Shown here: positions 1 to 12,246 of the stretch, piece by piece | Position numbering within the stretch: position 1 is the first letter of the stretch | How the letters are laid out: each line of letters opens with the position of its first letter | Assembly (NCBI GenBank): GCA_012932295.1 | Contig: JAAONU010000011.1 | Location: 41,852,352 to 41,916,351 of the forward strand | DNA length: 64,000 bases | Direction: 5' to 3' | From: Cyclina sinensis | Taxonomy: Eukaryota; Mollusca; Bivalvia; Venerida; Veneridae | Translations under genes and position numbers: made by a program | The notes under the pieces: generated by a model | Database searches by the model: none | Seen by the model: only the letters and a program-made list of their open reading frames with translations | What the model was told of the DNA's origin: nothing

Positions 1-479
1 ATTCCTTTTCATTTCCTTTTTGTTAAATCCCTCGGATTTAGAAATTGTTGGTTTAATTTCCGGGCGAATTGAGAAACAAGATTACAAGTTTTAGGGAGAA
101 AAGTATAAACTTATCCCTCGGTCCATTTTTTTCTGATTTTGTTATTTGATATGACTGAAATGATATAGACATGTGACCCAAAATTACTCAAACAAATGAT
201 AACGCATCAATGACGTTGGTTGGTAAGTGGATTATAACCCGTTAAATATATAAATATTATATCAGTAACAGAGATTTTGGAGTGTCACCTTTTGTCTATG
301 AGTCTTGGCAGGAAAATATTGACAACACTTTGTACCTTAGCATTATTTTTTTTCTTTGAAAATACAGGAATCAATAGGGGATAAGATTTTTTCAAGTGTC
401 ATTGACTTTTTGCCAGATAGTCTTTTCTTTGAACGGAATAAAAAACGAAGTGCATCTGTCCAAATCTGCTGTCGTTTAT

Positions 480-480
<1 letters not shown>

Positions 481-510
<30 letters not shown>

Positions 511-549
511 TTTCTTTCTTTGTTGTTGTTGTTGTCCATGATGATGATG
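481..549. repeat. compound microsatellite (TTTC)n-(GTT)n-(GAT)n
   Basis: Uninterrupted TTTC units run into GTT units and then GAT units. The open reading frames across it are artefacts of the repeat. Confidence 0.95.
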
Positions 550-2477
550 TTCTTTTCCCCTTTTTGTCAGAAGCAAGGTCAATGAATAAATAAATCATTG
601 CGTATTATAAATTCTAAGATCTTTTCTTTTTCTTTTGGTAAAAAAAATTGTTAACGAAATTAATTAAGTATCCTTTTCATGACAAATGGTGGAAAAAAAC
701 AACATGTTTAGGAAATGAATATATTGTGTCTATGAGTTTTCAAAATCTAACCACTGATTCCACATCACCCTCTAAACCCCTCTCCCTTCCCCTATAAATA
801 TATTCCCTTTAAAAGTTATCCTTTAAATCATATCCTGTTGACTTAACCTCACAATTATTTCACAATTTATTGACAAAATATATGCTGTTTGCATTGCCTC
901 CTTATTCCTACTTTATAAGGCGAAAAATTTATCATTTTTATTATAAAAATTACACAGTATAACCAATAATATAATTTATATATCTTCCCTTCTTTCAAAT
1001 TTGCAAATAAATTATTAATTATCTTAAAGAACTTATCACTTATAATATGTTTCTTAACATTCTACAGTATTAACAAAATCATCTAAACATGAAAACTTTT
1101 TTTTCATAATGTTTTTGGGTTTATAGATATATATTTATATTGATTTTTTTAAAAATTGTTTCTGTTACCTGGAAACAAGTATAAAATAGGAAATAATAAA
1201 AAATATTATCTTTGATAGATGGGAGAAATGGGACTGTATGCGAAACAGATTACCATGAAAAGTCACTCACTGTATAATTATTTTCAAACGGAAACATACC
1301 CACAACAGTCCCTGGTATATGTTATGAATTAAATAGAATTAACTCTGAAATAAAACTACTACACATGTCTACAGTGTTCTAGTCTTCCCACCGCCATTTC
1401 TTCAGACATTGTTTCAAGGGAGTATTTTTTCATCTTTTTTTTTATTGCCCCTTTTAACAGAGACATAGATAATATACGTCTCTGCTTTTAAATATCATAT
1501 CATCTTTTTCTTGATTATTCACATGTTTTTGTATTTCTATGTACCTTATCGATATTCTGTATGAATCTGTCGCAAAGCTTCTTCGCATATAATAAACTAC
1601 ATATAAATTTACTTTACCTGAAGTTTTGTATTTCATTTTGCAAGCACATATTCGATTGGACAAATTGTGTCCATAAAGTTTCATTCAGTAGTTCGTAAAG
1701 ATTCATATAGAACATAGATAGCTATGTCTCTATGGAAACTTTACGGCAATTATGTTCAAAGGTGTTGTTGTTGTTGCTACTGTTGTTGTTGTTACGACTA
1801 CTGTTGCTACTAAAACAAACAATAAATGAATTTTTTCTGTACATAAAGTTAAAACGCGGAACGCAGTGTTTTATTACTGTGAAGATGTTGATATTTTATT
1901 TTGGCTTTGTTTTTTAACCTTTGTGAAGATTTTTAATCTCAAAATATGCTGTATAATATCAAGGTTCCATAAGAAAAACATTTCGTGAAAAAAAAGAGAA
2001 GAAATCACCTTAATCCTGTTCAGTGTTTGAGGGTAATCTAACTGGTTCAAAAGAAATTTGTAAATATTGGTTTTAATCCTTTTTACGGTAACAATTGCCC
2101 AAATATCCTATGTTGTTTCAAGGTCATTCTCTCATTGTTTCCTTTGATATCCATGCGGGTTTGTTTCCAAGCTGTTTTTATATGGCCAATCTGAGCTGAA
2201 TGGGCATATGATACAAAAAATAAACATTGCCATTAGCGGAGCGTCTGATCTTGATGAAATCCCCTAAAAATCCTTAATACTTTAATGGAATTTTCAGATT
2301 TTCTACATTTTATGTTTTGAAATTCTTGTAATTGGATAAGGACGTTTCCCGGATTATAATATTAGTTCCTAGACAAATTGTTCTTTATCTATTGTTGTAT
2401 GATAATTGTTTAATATGTAATTAAAATCTATAACAAATCGCTTCATTTCCGTTGGCTACTTGATTTTCTATTTATGT

Positions 2478-2498
2478 TTATTATTATTATTATTATTA

Positions 2499-2535
<37 letters not shown>

Positions 2536-2537
2536 CA
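2478..2537. repeat. (TTA)n microsatellite
   Basis: About twenty TTA units with one or two interruptions (ATC). Confidence 0.95.
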
Positions 2538-3838
2538 TTTGCGTGGTGTTCTTAAAATAATCATAATGATCTGTATTTCTTTATTTTTTCGGGAAACAAA
2601 ATAATGTACATTTAACATGTATCTTTGAATTTACACAGTTATTATTTATATAATTGTTCTGATATTGTTGTTGTTGTATTAAAAACTGTCTTTTTTACGC
2701 ACCGAATATTTCTTTTGTGAAGAACTTCGGCAAAAGAAAATTTATAATAAAAATTACCGCAAGTTACCTCAGACTTTGAGTTTTATTTATTTATGTCCAA
2801 ATTCTGTATGTTTATCCTAAATTTTTAAACTCTTTTATAAACATTTGTTGTTTCTTAAGTTTAATAATGTTTGCTGCCGTAAATTTTATATTTTTCTTTG
2901 AAGTTTCGCGCAGGAGAAATGTCTAAATTTCACAGTTCGAAACCTTCTATAAATCTATATACGTCCAAATTTAGGGATATTAGACACGTTTTATTTTACA
3001 AAGTATACTGACCAGAAAAATCTGAAAAAGGTTTAAATGTCAGTTGTCTCTTTTATTTTCAGCAACATTTTTTTAAGTGTTATTTAAGCAAGGCATATTT
3101 TCCGACCTTAATGCATTAGACCACTATTTTCAACATTGATAAGGACAATTACTGAATTGATTTTAATAAATCCACTTTCAGAATATTTTAGATTTTAGAA
3201 ATATCAAGCCACGTGTATTCCCTTGAAATTCATCAACAGATTTTACAGATAATTAAGGAAACACCTTTGATCTTAGATGCTTAATTGCTATTAAGTTTAT
3301 TTACAATTTCAATTAATGGTGAAGCAACATCAAATACTTTTATCAACTATGTAATTCATCTCATTTTAAAAATCACAACAATTAAACTGTGTTGGACAAA
3401 AGATCCCTTCCTCCGATCAGATGTTAATCTGCAATATGTGAAACAACATTAGTACATTTTTGCATGAAAATTTGAATTGTAACAAATATTTAAACGGGCA
3501 ATAAAATTATAGATCCGAAACGCGTTTAAATATTTTACGTAGATCCAAAATCTAAATTGGTCACCCCCGGGAAAGAATCATTGTTCTTTTGTAACTTTAC
3601 AACACTTTTCCCATATTTTGTTGATGTACAAAATTTATTATAACTCATCGTGTTTGAAAATGTTAATAAATAAAATGAATTAGTATGTAATTCTCAGTTC
3701 TGACATATTCAATTATCTTAACAGTATCAAATAATAGAAATAATATATAAAATCAGATAACACTTTATGGAATAAAGGTATTTTTCGCTTAAGGCTCAAA
3801 GTAAAATTGTTCAACATTTTTTCCAGTATTGTTCCAAC

Positions 3839-4250
3839 GGTTGTCTATTTTTGGTACGGTTCATTGACATTAGGGCGGAGCTTAACGCAAAATTTGCATA
3901 TCGGATTTTCTATTGGCTAGACGCTACGCCTATCCCGTCCTCTTATGGACAAAACATGGATTAATGTTTCATTTTCCGTACACTTTCAATCTAATGTCGA
4001 CAGATTATATGTAATTATAAAGATTGGGCGGATACGAGTCCCATTTAGTTCAATTTAATCGGCAAATTCGGATAGGTTGTTTTACAACTACATTTTGCAC
4101 CATACAGAGAGGATTGTTTTAATTTTGTACATCGTTTTCAGGAACGTGAAAAATAGTTTGCTTTACAAGTGTTCAGACTGAAAATAATATTTCTGTCTGA
4201 TTTCCTTGCATTTTTTGTTCTAAATAAGCTTGTGTCTATTTAGAAACAAG
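3839..4250 (+). promoter_or_regulatory. gsc: putative goosecoid promoter / 5' leader
   Basis: This stretch directly before the goosecoid start is less AT-rich than its surroundings. It contains two GGGCGG boxes (about 3873 and 4026), two inverted CCAAT boxes (ATTGG near 3912 and 4023), an octamer ATTTGCAT (about 3891) and a GGATTA site (3958-3963). GGATTA is the reverse of TAATCC, the site preferred by Lys50 homeodomains, and vertebrate Goosecoid represses its own promoter through such sites. Autoregulation here is inference; the transcription start cannot be placed, and no clear TATA box was identified. Confidence 0.4.
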
Positions 4251-4668
4251 ATGATGCACCATCTTCCGTTGGGTTTTTATTATACGCCGGAGCAGTTGAA
4301 ATCTTTTTACAACACGGAACAACTTAAATTGTTGTACGGAAGCGAACATTTGAAAGCAGCTTACGGACAAGAACATTTGAAAGCACTTTACAACCACGAA
4401 CAGTTAAAGACACTATGCAACGCAGAGCAGCAGCTAAAGAACCTCTGTAACCAGGAGCAGTTGAAGTCGCTTCCGGGTAGTCCTGAGAGTATAAAAGCCG
4501 TTCCGACGTCCCCGCTGCTGGCCGGGAGTCCACCATCAACCTCGGGATCTTCGCTATTCTCCATTGATAACATCTTGTCACAGAACCGACCACTGTTGGC
4601 TCACAGACCGACTCCAACCTACCCATATCCCTACCCGCCTATGCCACATCTTGCGCCAGAAATGTTCG
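4251..4668 (+). CDS. gsc: goosecoid coding exon 1
   Basis: Encodes residues 1-139 plus one base of codon 140. The donor is G|GTAAGT at 4669. The exon holds about eight copies of a 9-10-residue motif ([65 protein letters not shown], with a decayed SPESIKAVP), then the FSIDNIL repressor motif. The extra Gln in the sixth copy shifts the period to 10. Confidence 0.93.
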
Positions 4669-6281
4669 GTAAGTTTTTCTTACATTCTCACTTTTTTTTT
4701 AATCATCGGCTGTACCATTGAAAATGTTTAGAAAAATATTATCTTAATCATAAAAAATCGGATGACGAATCAAGACAGACCAAGTATTAATTTTCAAATG
4801 ATGATTCTGTTTGTGTATTTATCTAATAATGATAATTGCTACGCAAGAAAATGAGTGACGGATTTTCAACATTATTAAAAAAAATGAGTACCGGTTCCAG
4901 ACTAACCCGTAATAACTATAAAGTTTTATGTGAGGTAGTACATAAATAGAAGTACTAATGAAAAGAGACGATCAGAATATAGATGACATTTATGTTATTT
5001 TAAGTATGTTTGCTGTGCTTTAACTTATACTCGAGTTAATGTGGTCAATTTCTTCTGACCAAGGTTATTCACCACCTTTTTTATTTACTGTACCTCTTAA
5101 GAGTACAAAATTTATTTACAAGATTTACATATATCTCTCATGAAATATTTCAAGTCTGAAAATGTATTCCATTTAATTAGATGTTATTTGTGATTTTGGT
5201 TAAGAAATTATTCAAGAACAAACCACAGTTTTCTTTTACTGGTTTGGCACCCCATTTTATGCAGTATATAAGTTAAAGTTGTTAAATATATTGCTATTAT
5301 TACATATATATTATTAAATGCTTCAATATTCAGCATTATCTTTATTCTAACCTGAAATGAGAACAGAAATATTAAATTAACATATATGAACATATGTGAA
5401 TAGATTTAAACATAGTTGAACAGATTTTAACACAGTTGAACAGATTTGAGAGAAATGAGGTTTAGAATTCTTAGAAAATCACTGACTTTTTGTAAAACAA
5501 GTAAAATGCTATTCCTGTTAATACAGTCATATAATACACAGTTTTACAGGCACAATCTTAATAATTGAAATTTAAATGCTTAGATACGAATTTCAAAATT
5601 TATCTTAAATGGATCGACTTAATAATGATTGTCCTCGTTCGAGATACACACCAAATTATGTATGAAATCTTTTTTTCATCAACTTATTATCATGATAAAT
5701 GACTTCCTATTATGAAATCATAATTCCTTTTCATGAACGATCATTTTATTATTTTTGAAAATATTTTCATTCCAACATGATGTCTTACAGAAATCTGATA
5801 AAAAATATCTCAATGATAAATTGCCTGCATCCAATGTTTTGAAAATATTTTTGTAAAATATTCTTTTAATATTTTCCGCAAAATAAGATTAGATTCGTCA
5901 AAACATGTAAGCATATGTCATGGTAAATGCGTATAACATGCGATTTTACGATGATAATTTGTAAAACTATGCATGTGAGCCCCTAGCTACCGCTGAAACA
6001 AATCGAGAAAGATTAAATCGTCAAAAACACAGGTCTAAAATGCGGTCCGTTGATATTTCAATTTTACAGCCATCAAAGTGTCCCCTTAAGCCGGTTTAAA
6101 GATAGCATACCATGCATGTTAAAATTGACAATTTCATCAAAAAATGAAGTCGTTTCCGAGAATTGACGTGGAAGGAAGTCTCACGTGCAACATGTTGCGC
6201 ACGTGAATTTTGAGATAAAGAGTATATATGCAGATAACATTTAGATTTTCTTTTTAAAAATGGGAAGAATAAAGTGTATGA

Positions 6282-6328
<47 letters not shown>

Positions 6329-9300
6329 ACGATACACAGATTTTTTTAAAATGTTCACACGCTAGTGATGTGGTATTGTATTCTTTAACAAGAAGGCATA
6401 TTTACTATTTTGCTGTTGACATTATTAAAAAGATACGGACTTGATTTAATAACACGGGCATTTTGTACCAAAGTCAACCTTTTTTGGAAAGAACCGAGTT
6501 TCAGATCAAAAACTCTGATAACTCGAACACGTTGACAGCTCGCAAATCTCGTACTCATGTTTCATTACACTAAATCTGTACAAGTTTGTAATAAACTACG
6601 AAAACTATTACCACAACAAAGGGATTAGACCATAAAATCTTTTATAATATCTAAATTAAATTATGAACGAAAACTAGACGTTTTACGTGTTTCTAAACCT
6701 TTGCAAAACAAACATCGTCTTTCTATATTTTCTTTCACTTTGACATAGGGTATCCTCATATGCAGCCAACATATTTGGAGACGTATATAATTATTATTAT
6801 TATTGTTGTTGTTGTTGTTTAAATCATTATTATCATCATCATCATTGTCATCATCATCATCAATTTGTTATTTTTATGTTTTTGTTAATGCTCTGCAGTA
6901 CTCTTTTGTGAACAACTGATTTAAACAATGAAAACATATGATCCAATTTCATCAGCCTTTTAATAATATATAAGCTAAAGAAAACTAATGAAACATTTAT
7001 CAGGTTTTAAACTATCTAGACATTCTAGACGGTTAATTGTTTACAAATAGGATGAAGTTAATTATTTAACTGTTGTGAATATTTCTTGAATTTATTAATT
7101 CTAAATAAACCGTTTTGTAGCTTAATTACTAAAAACCATGTTAATTTTTATTTTATCATTAATAAAAAAGGTAACAAAAAAAATCGATGAAATTGGAAAT
7201 CGTAAGTGAAATGTAACGACGTGACGCATATTAGCTGTAATGAATATTAAAGGTGATAAAAAGGCTCTAAGTGGAGACTTTAAAGTGCAGCTGTATTCGA
7301 TGAAATAGATATGAACAGGTTCGAATCCCTGGAAATATAGACGGCAAAAAGCTATGGCGCCTGTTCGACGAACCTCGTCTTTAACTTCAATTCTTTGAAT
7401 AATTAATCCAATTTTGTTAATAAATTAAGTAACCAAGACAAATGTTCGTGATCGCCAGAAAATCCCATTAAATCCATCACGGCAAGACGATTATTATACA
7501 CCGGCAAACTTTTGATGCTTTCACAGATTATCAAGATAATCTTATTCATCCAATTACGGTATTTTTTTAGCTCTTAACGCGACTAAAGACAACATGCATT
7601 ATTCAAATCAGAAAGATTTTCAGCAAAGTTACGTTTTTATTTCTTAAATGGACCTTTAGTAAAATGTTGTTATAGATAAACATTCCGTTAAGGGTCGGGC
7701 TTTTTGATGTTTTTAAAACGTGTTAAACCGATGCGGAAGGTGTTTTAATCCTGAGCATAAGACTATTAATAATGCTTGCAATCCTTAAGGGTCACTCAAA
7801 AACAAATAATCACACAGTAAAGGCATGTAAACAACAAATACTTGTCTCATTTACTACGCTGGAAACTTGTGTTTACTCCGTTCCGTGAAATGCAAATAAA
7901 TGATGAACGTTGTGCCAAAGAAAATAAATGAATAAATATACAAAACAAAAACAATCTTCACACTCAATTCTATGTAATAATTTTAGATAACATGCTTGAG
8001 ATTTTCTTTGTTGTTGATTTTTTTTTCTTCATCATAACAGAACATGTAACTTAAAATTGCATCGAATATCATCGCAATCATCCCATCATCAACAACACAT
8101 GGAAATTTATGACCAACTGAAATTTAGGTTCATGTGACTCCTGCAATTGCCGTTTCAACTTTTTAAAATTCTAAATCACTCTGTTTTCTCTCTCTTTTTA
8201 CTGTTTATGATTATTTTTCACTACAATTATGATTTTATCATTATTGTGGTTTTTTATTTATTAGTTCATTCAGCTCTGTTTTACTTCTGCGCAATTTTAA
8301 TATTTTATTCTTTTTTATCCTAATTTTTAATATGTCTTCTATCTATTTTTTTCATTCTCTAATGATCGCCATATTCTCTTATCCTTTCTTCGCTTTTTTT
8401 AATTTCATTTTCATCATCAACATTATAATTTATTATTATTATTATTATCATTATTATTATTATTATGTGCCTGTCAAGTTTTACAAATGACTGAAATCAA
8501 ATTAAAGTGCAAATGTAAAAACTCCTATGAACCATTTTGTTATTTCCTTTTTTTTCTATTTTTAGCCGCAGCCTACCATCCCTTACAAAGCTTTCTGAAT
8601 CCCATGGACCTCATGAGAGCCGGCCAAAAGAGGAAGCGACGTCACAGGACGATCTTCACTGAAGAGCAGCTAGAGGAGTTAGAAAAGACCTTCAACAAAA
8701 CGCACTACCCGGATGTTCTTTTGAGAGAGGAGCTTGCCATGAAAGTCGACTTAAAAGAGGAGAGAGTTGAGGTAGGTCGAGTTTAAAATTTAAATCCTAG
8801 AGAGTTGATGATCGAGCTTAAAATCAAAATCTGAGAGAGTTTAGACAAGTCGAGTTCACGATTAAAATCAAAGAGAGTTGAGACAGGTCGAATTTAACGA
8901 CCCTAAAAATCCGTCACTGAATAAGATATAAACGAAAACTGTTTTAAGTATTATTTCAAAAGCTATTACAGTAACAAATACAATTTTAGACTGGATATAC
9001 CACTTCTGATTTGGTCCGTTAAGGTGATTTAAACGAGGATGTTTTAATAATAAATAACTTGACGTTGGTTAACCTTGGACTAACTGAATATTCGTGTACA
9101 TGTATTGTGAAGTTTACCCGGCCCACAAAACACAACAACAACAACGACAACAATAAAACAACAACAAAATTAGAATGTCACGGTCAAAGACGAAACATAT
9201 CTGGTTCACATAATTTGCAAACATTTACTAAGACTATAAGACAAACAACATATATAGAACCGATTATGTATTTAACAAAATAGTGACACTAATTCGAATA

Positions 9301-12246
9301 AATTTTAACAGCATAAAAATAGCGTTAAATAATGTTTCATCCTCTATGAAGAATACTTTAAACTTGAACAATATGAATTTCCTCACAATGGCCAGTGATT
9401 CAGGCGCCTGCTTACGGAGCGGAAAGTCGAGGTTCGAGTCCCATAAGGGGCTAGTTTTGACGAGGCCGGTTTTTGAGCCGCCAGTTTGTCAAAGAGTGGT
9501 TATTGTCTCCCGACATGGTGCCTGAATTAAGGAATCGGAGAGTAAAAGTGTACACTAATAGAGGCGTCTTATAAGCCTCATATATTTTAGGAGGGGAGAC
9601 ATTATAACAAGCAATCACCTTATTTTACTTGCACAGTTTCTTTCTATAATAATAGACTTACCGATGAAACATATTTCACGTTCACTCCAGTCTTAACGGT
9701 TCTGATAGATAATACAATTTAGGTTTAACAAAGTTAATGAACAGTGTTGAATTTGGAAAGTCTGACTTCGAATATAATTACTGCCACCCAATTTTAAGCA
9801 TTCATTAATGAAGTAATCTGCAAGCTGTTTGCAATGTAATGATTCAGACTCGGAAATAGAAAACGATATTACAAAAGGAAAATCTGAATGAATACTGACT
9901 AAATATATGAGTAACATATGTGAACAATCTCACTAAACTATTGTTGGTCGTTTACCTAACATAGAACTTATTCCGAAAGCACTCTAGCTCTATTGACACA
10001 CGTAGTTGAATGAATTTTAAATTGAAATGTTAATTAATGTTCTACATTCTTTAAGACCTAACATGTATTCCCTCTTTAAGCACGACCACAGGTTTCAAGT
10101 CTGACAACCAGTTTGACTTCTAAATTAGCACGGTCACTGGATTGACGGGAGAATATTTCAATGTCCGCAACTAACAAGGTCACCCAATTGTTAGAGGATA
10201 TTATATGATCAGTATTACTTCGAATGAACATACAAGTGTAATATTCGGCCTTTATTCGTAAACGAATTTGGGTCTAAATGTTTGAATGCACCGCATATCA
10301 TTTGAATTATAAACAGATGTAAAAAAAAAAAATAATTTCATCGAAAATTGAGACAGATAGAAAACCTATCATGAGATGATTTTTGAAAAGATGCCGACAA
10401 TTTACTGGGGATTTAAATAGAACAGGCCAGACTAGTAAAAGATATAAAAAGTATTGTAAACTTCATTTTTCCATATTTTACACAGTGATTTTTGAAAAGT
10501 CACAATGCATCCATTCCGGTTTTAATGAGCGAATAAAAAATCACTAGATATTATCGGGCACAGTCTTTCAATTATATTAACAAGTTTCAAAAGTCAATGC
10601 AAATGTTATTCATCATAAAATGTCCAAATATTGCATTATATATTAGAGGTACTTTGAAAAAGGGTAAATCTTATTACAAAAATTTGGTGGCAGTTTGGCC
10701 GTTTGACAACCAGCTGTGAGCTAAAACTTTCAAAATCTAATTTTTAAACGATCATTCCAGATAACGACTATAATTCCTAATCGGCCAATTACCATTATTA
10801 CAGATGTACATAAAATGTTAACTTTAAAATCACCAGTAATATATTTTATTGATGTTACAATAAACTGCTTTTCTACTTTTCGTGTTTTCGCCATGAGTCA
10901 AGAATTAAGCAAATTACAGTTAAAAATTGCCTTTTTACACCTCCATAGGAGTTTGCCAGGGATCTATCTTTCAGCTGCATCTCTTCCATATATTTACAAT
11001 GACAGTTTTGTGGTTTATTGTAGCTAATCACGCGTAGAAACAATCATATTCGAAGCTTCACGTATTACTCAATATCCTAACAATTTTAAATCCGTACTGT
11101 GTCAATTAAATGGAAGATACCTAAGTTTTATTGCTATTTTCAAAGGGTTTACTTATTTATTGCAGTATATAAAAACATAATTCGCATTTTGATTCACCTA
11201 ACGACTTTCTGCAAAATTAGGAGTCCGTCAACCATGGTCATTTCTTAATATATTTAAAATTAGCAACGATTTAAACACAGCGACTAAAGCAGTGATGTGG
11301 TGTTCTAACCTAAATGCCCTTTTCCCATACATTTGCAAAAATAAACAAAATTGTGAATTAATAAAAATATATATATCTAAACGTAAACAGTGTTACATAA
11401 AAAATGATATATCCTGAAAAATTCTCATGTACTTGCAGAAGAAACACAATTGTATAATAAAAAAAATAATGTAAATATATCAAAACTTAAACAGTGGTAC
11501 ACAAACAAATTAAAGATCAAGATCATTCCGCCTTTTGTCATTAAAGTTTCTCAATTGTACATGTAGTATCATATACTGAACATGAGATGAAAAATAAAAT
11601 CAAACAGTAACACTTTATGAAATTAGTACAGTCATAATGGAAGAGTTTATTTTGTTTAATTAATTTTATATGGTTTTAAGGACAATATGACTGCAATAAA
11701 AAGTTAATATCTAAATCATAATATTTAAAATAAACATACACGTACATTTAATAAAAAAATCGTTTGTGGGAATGGCAAGAAAGCTGTTGCCATAATACTT
11801 GGGTCACCATATGTTCTTTAATTTTATTCTATCCTTTAATGAGATCTTAAATCTATATCGATCCTTAAAAATATTTTCTAAATCTTATATTTCAGGTATG
11901 GTTTAAAAACAGACGTGCAAAATGGCGCAAAACAAAGCGTGAGGAGGAGGCAGCCAGACGATCTGAGGACGTAAAGAGAAAATCTCAGCAGACGACAACG
12001 GAATCGTCTGCGAAAGACTCTACAGAGCGTGTTTGTGTAGATGTTTGTGATGACAAAGACTCTGTGTCGGATAATGAACTAGGAGCTACTTCAGAGTTGT
12101 CTTACTCCTCCAAAGACAATCGACATGACAGTTTTTGTGAAAGTGACATTTCGTGTCCATCTAGTCCAGTAAATATTACCTATAACACCGTTTCCGGTGA
12201 CGAACAAGAACTTCCGCATGATAGATCACGCGAAGGGTCGTCTTGA
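4251..12246 (+). CDS. gsc: goosecoid homeobox transcription factor (3 exons, 324 aa)
   Basis: Paired-class homeodomain transcription factor; Goosecoid family members are mostly DNA-binding repressors acting in the nucleus in axial, foregut or organizer-type patterning. Joining 4251-4668, 8566-8771 and 11896-12246 gives an open frame with consensus GT/AG junctions. Residues 12-85 hold a tandem peptide repeat; FSIDNIL at 103-109 is the GEH/eh1 motif that recruits Groucho; a Pro/Tyr-rich stretch follows (120-136). The homeodomain is residues 163-222, with WFKNRRAKW at 210-218 and Lys212 at homeodomain position 50, the TAATCC-specifying residue shared with Bicoid, Otx and Goosecoid. RRHRTIFT at the start and YPDV in the loop favour Goosecoid over Otx/Pitx. 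The Ser/Asp/Glu-rich tail ends at residue 324. The ATG at 4251 is chosen as the first in-frame ATG; the next codon is also ATG. In human Goosecoid the GEH motif lies almost at the N-terminus, so the repeat-bearing extension is unusual. Confidence 0.95.
6281..6329. repeat. (AAAT)n microsatellite
   Basis: About twelve uninterrupted AAAT units within goosecoid intron 1. Confidence 0.95.
6791..6862. repeat. compound trinucleotide microsatellite
   Basis: ATT units followed by GTT units and then ATC units, with a short unique spacer before the last block. Confidence 0.9.
7258..7345 (+). mobile_element. tRNA-like SINE head (remnant)
   Basis: An A-box-like GGCTCTAAGTGG at 7263 and a perfect B box GGTTCGAATCC at 7319-7329 have nearly tRNA-like spacing. 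The rest does not fold convincingly as a tRNA, so this is more likely the pol III promoter region of an old SINE than a functional tRNA gene. Confidence 0.45.
8429..8466. repeat. (ATT)n microsatellite
   Basis: About a dozen ATT units with one interruption, about 100 bp before goosecoid exon 2. Confidence 0.9.
8566..8771 (+). CDS. gsc: goosecoid coding exon 2 (homeodomain N-terminal part)
   Basis: 206-nt exon between a TTTTTAG acceptor and a GAG|GTAGGT donor. It completes codon 140 and encodes [13 protein letters not shown], the basic KRKRRHR arm and homeodomain positions 1-46. The exon ends exactly between homeodomain residues 46 and 47, the intron position common in paired-class genes. Confidence 0.95.
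8772..11895 (+). other. gsc: goosecoid intron 2 (homeodomain 46/47)
   Basis: 3.1-kb phase-0 intron that splits the homeobox. It contains a SINE copy (9388-9590). The sequence just after the donor repeats GTCGAGTTTA-like and AGAGAGTTGA phrases at 8761-8900, suggesting a small local duplication of the exon end. Confidence 0.88.
9388..9590 (+). mobile_element. tRNA-derived SINE, copy A
   Basis: Contains a perfect B box GGTTCGAGTCC (9431-9441) and a body with GAGCCGCCAG, AAAGAGTGGTTA and ATAGAGGCGTCTTATAAGCC. The same order of blocks occurs at 52985-53215, which defines a family. The A-box region here is decayed, so this copy is probably inactive. Confidence 0.8.
11896..12246 (+). CDS. gsc: goosecoid coding exon 3 (recognition helix and tail)
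   Basis: Starts after a TTATATTTCAG acceptor with the codons for [12 protein letters not shown] (homeodomain 47-58), continues through a charged stretch ([12 protein letters not shown]) and a Ser/Asp-rich tail, and stops with TGA at 12244. ATTAAA (12606) and AATAAA (13151) are the nearest polyadenylation-signal candidates seen. Confidence 0.95.
   Translation, partial: VWFKNRRAKWRKTKREEEAARRSEDVKRKSQQTTTESSAKDSTERVCVDVCDDKDSVSDNELGATSELSYSSKDNRHDSFCESDISCPSSPVNITYNTVSGDEQELPHDRSREGSS

Larger units (their letters stand above)
1..3838. other. intergenic, 5' of goosecoid
   Basis: AT-rich sequence with no ORF that looks coding; the short open frames here come from simple repeats or lack codon structure. 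It holds a TTTC/GTT/GAT tract (481-549), a GTT-rich tract (about 1760-1812) and a TTA tract (2478-2537). Isolated TAATCC sequences occur (for example near 2012 and 2072), which is the binding preference of Lys50 homeodomains, but such short matches are expected by chance. Confidence 0.6.
4669..8565 (+). other. gsc: goosecoid intron 1
   Basis: 3.9-kb phase-1 intron from GTAAGT to a pyrimidine-rich acceptor ending TTTTTAG. It contains AAAT, ATT/GTT/ATC and ATT microsatellites and a tRNA-like SINE remnant near 7263-7329. No other coding exon was seen in it. Confidence 0.85.

Noticed and set aside
343..593. Overlapping frames of 61-79 codons on both strands
   Set aside because: They are produced by the TTTC/GTT/GAT microsatellite and have no start context or homologous content.
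4230..4250. Extension of goosecoid exon 1 upstream of 4251
   Set aside because: The frame is open to 4230 but begins with TTG and has no in-frame ATG before 4251.
4324..4626. Minus-strand frames of 61-100 codons opposite goosecoid exon 1
   Set aside because: Shadows of the repeat-rich coding exon on the other strand; no splice or start signals.
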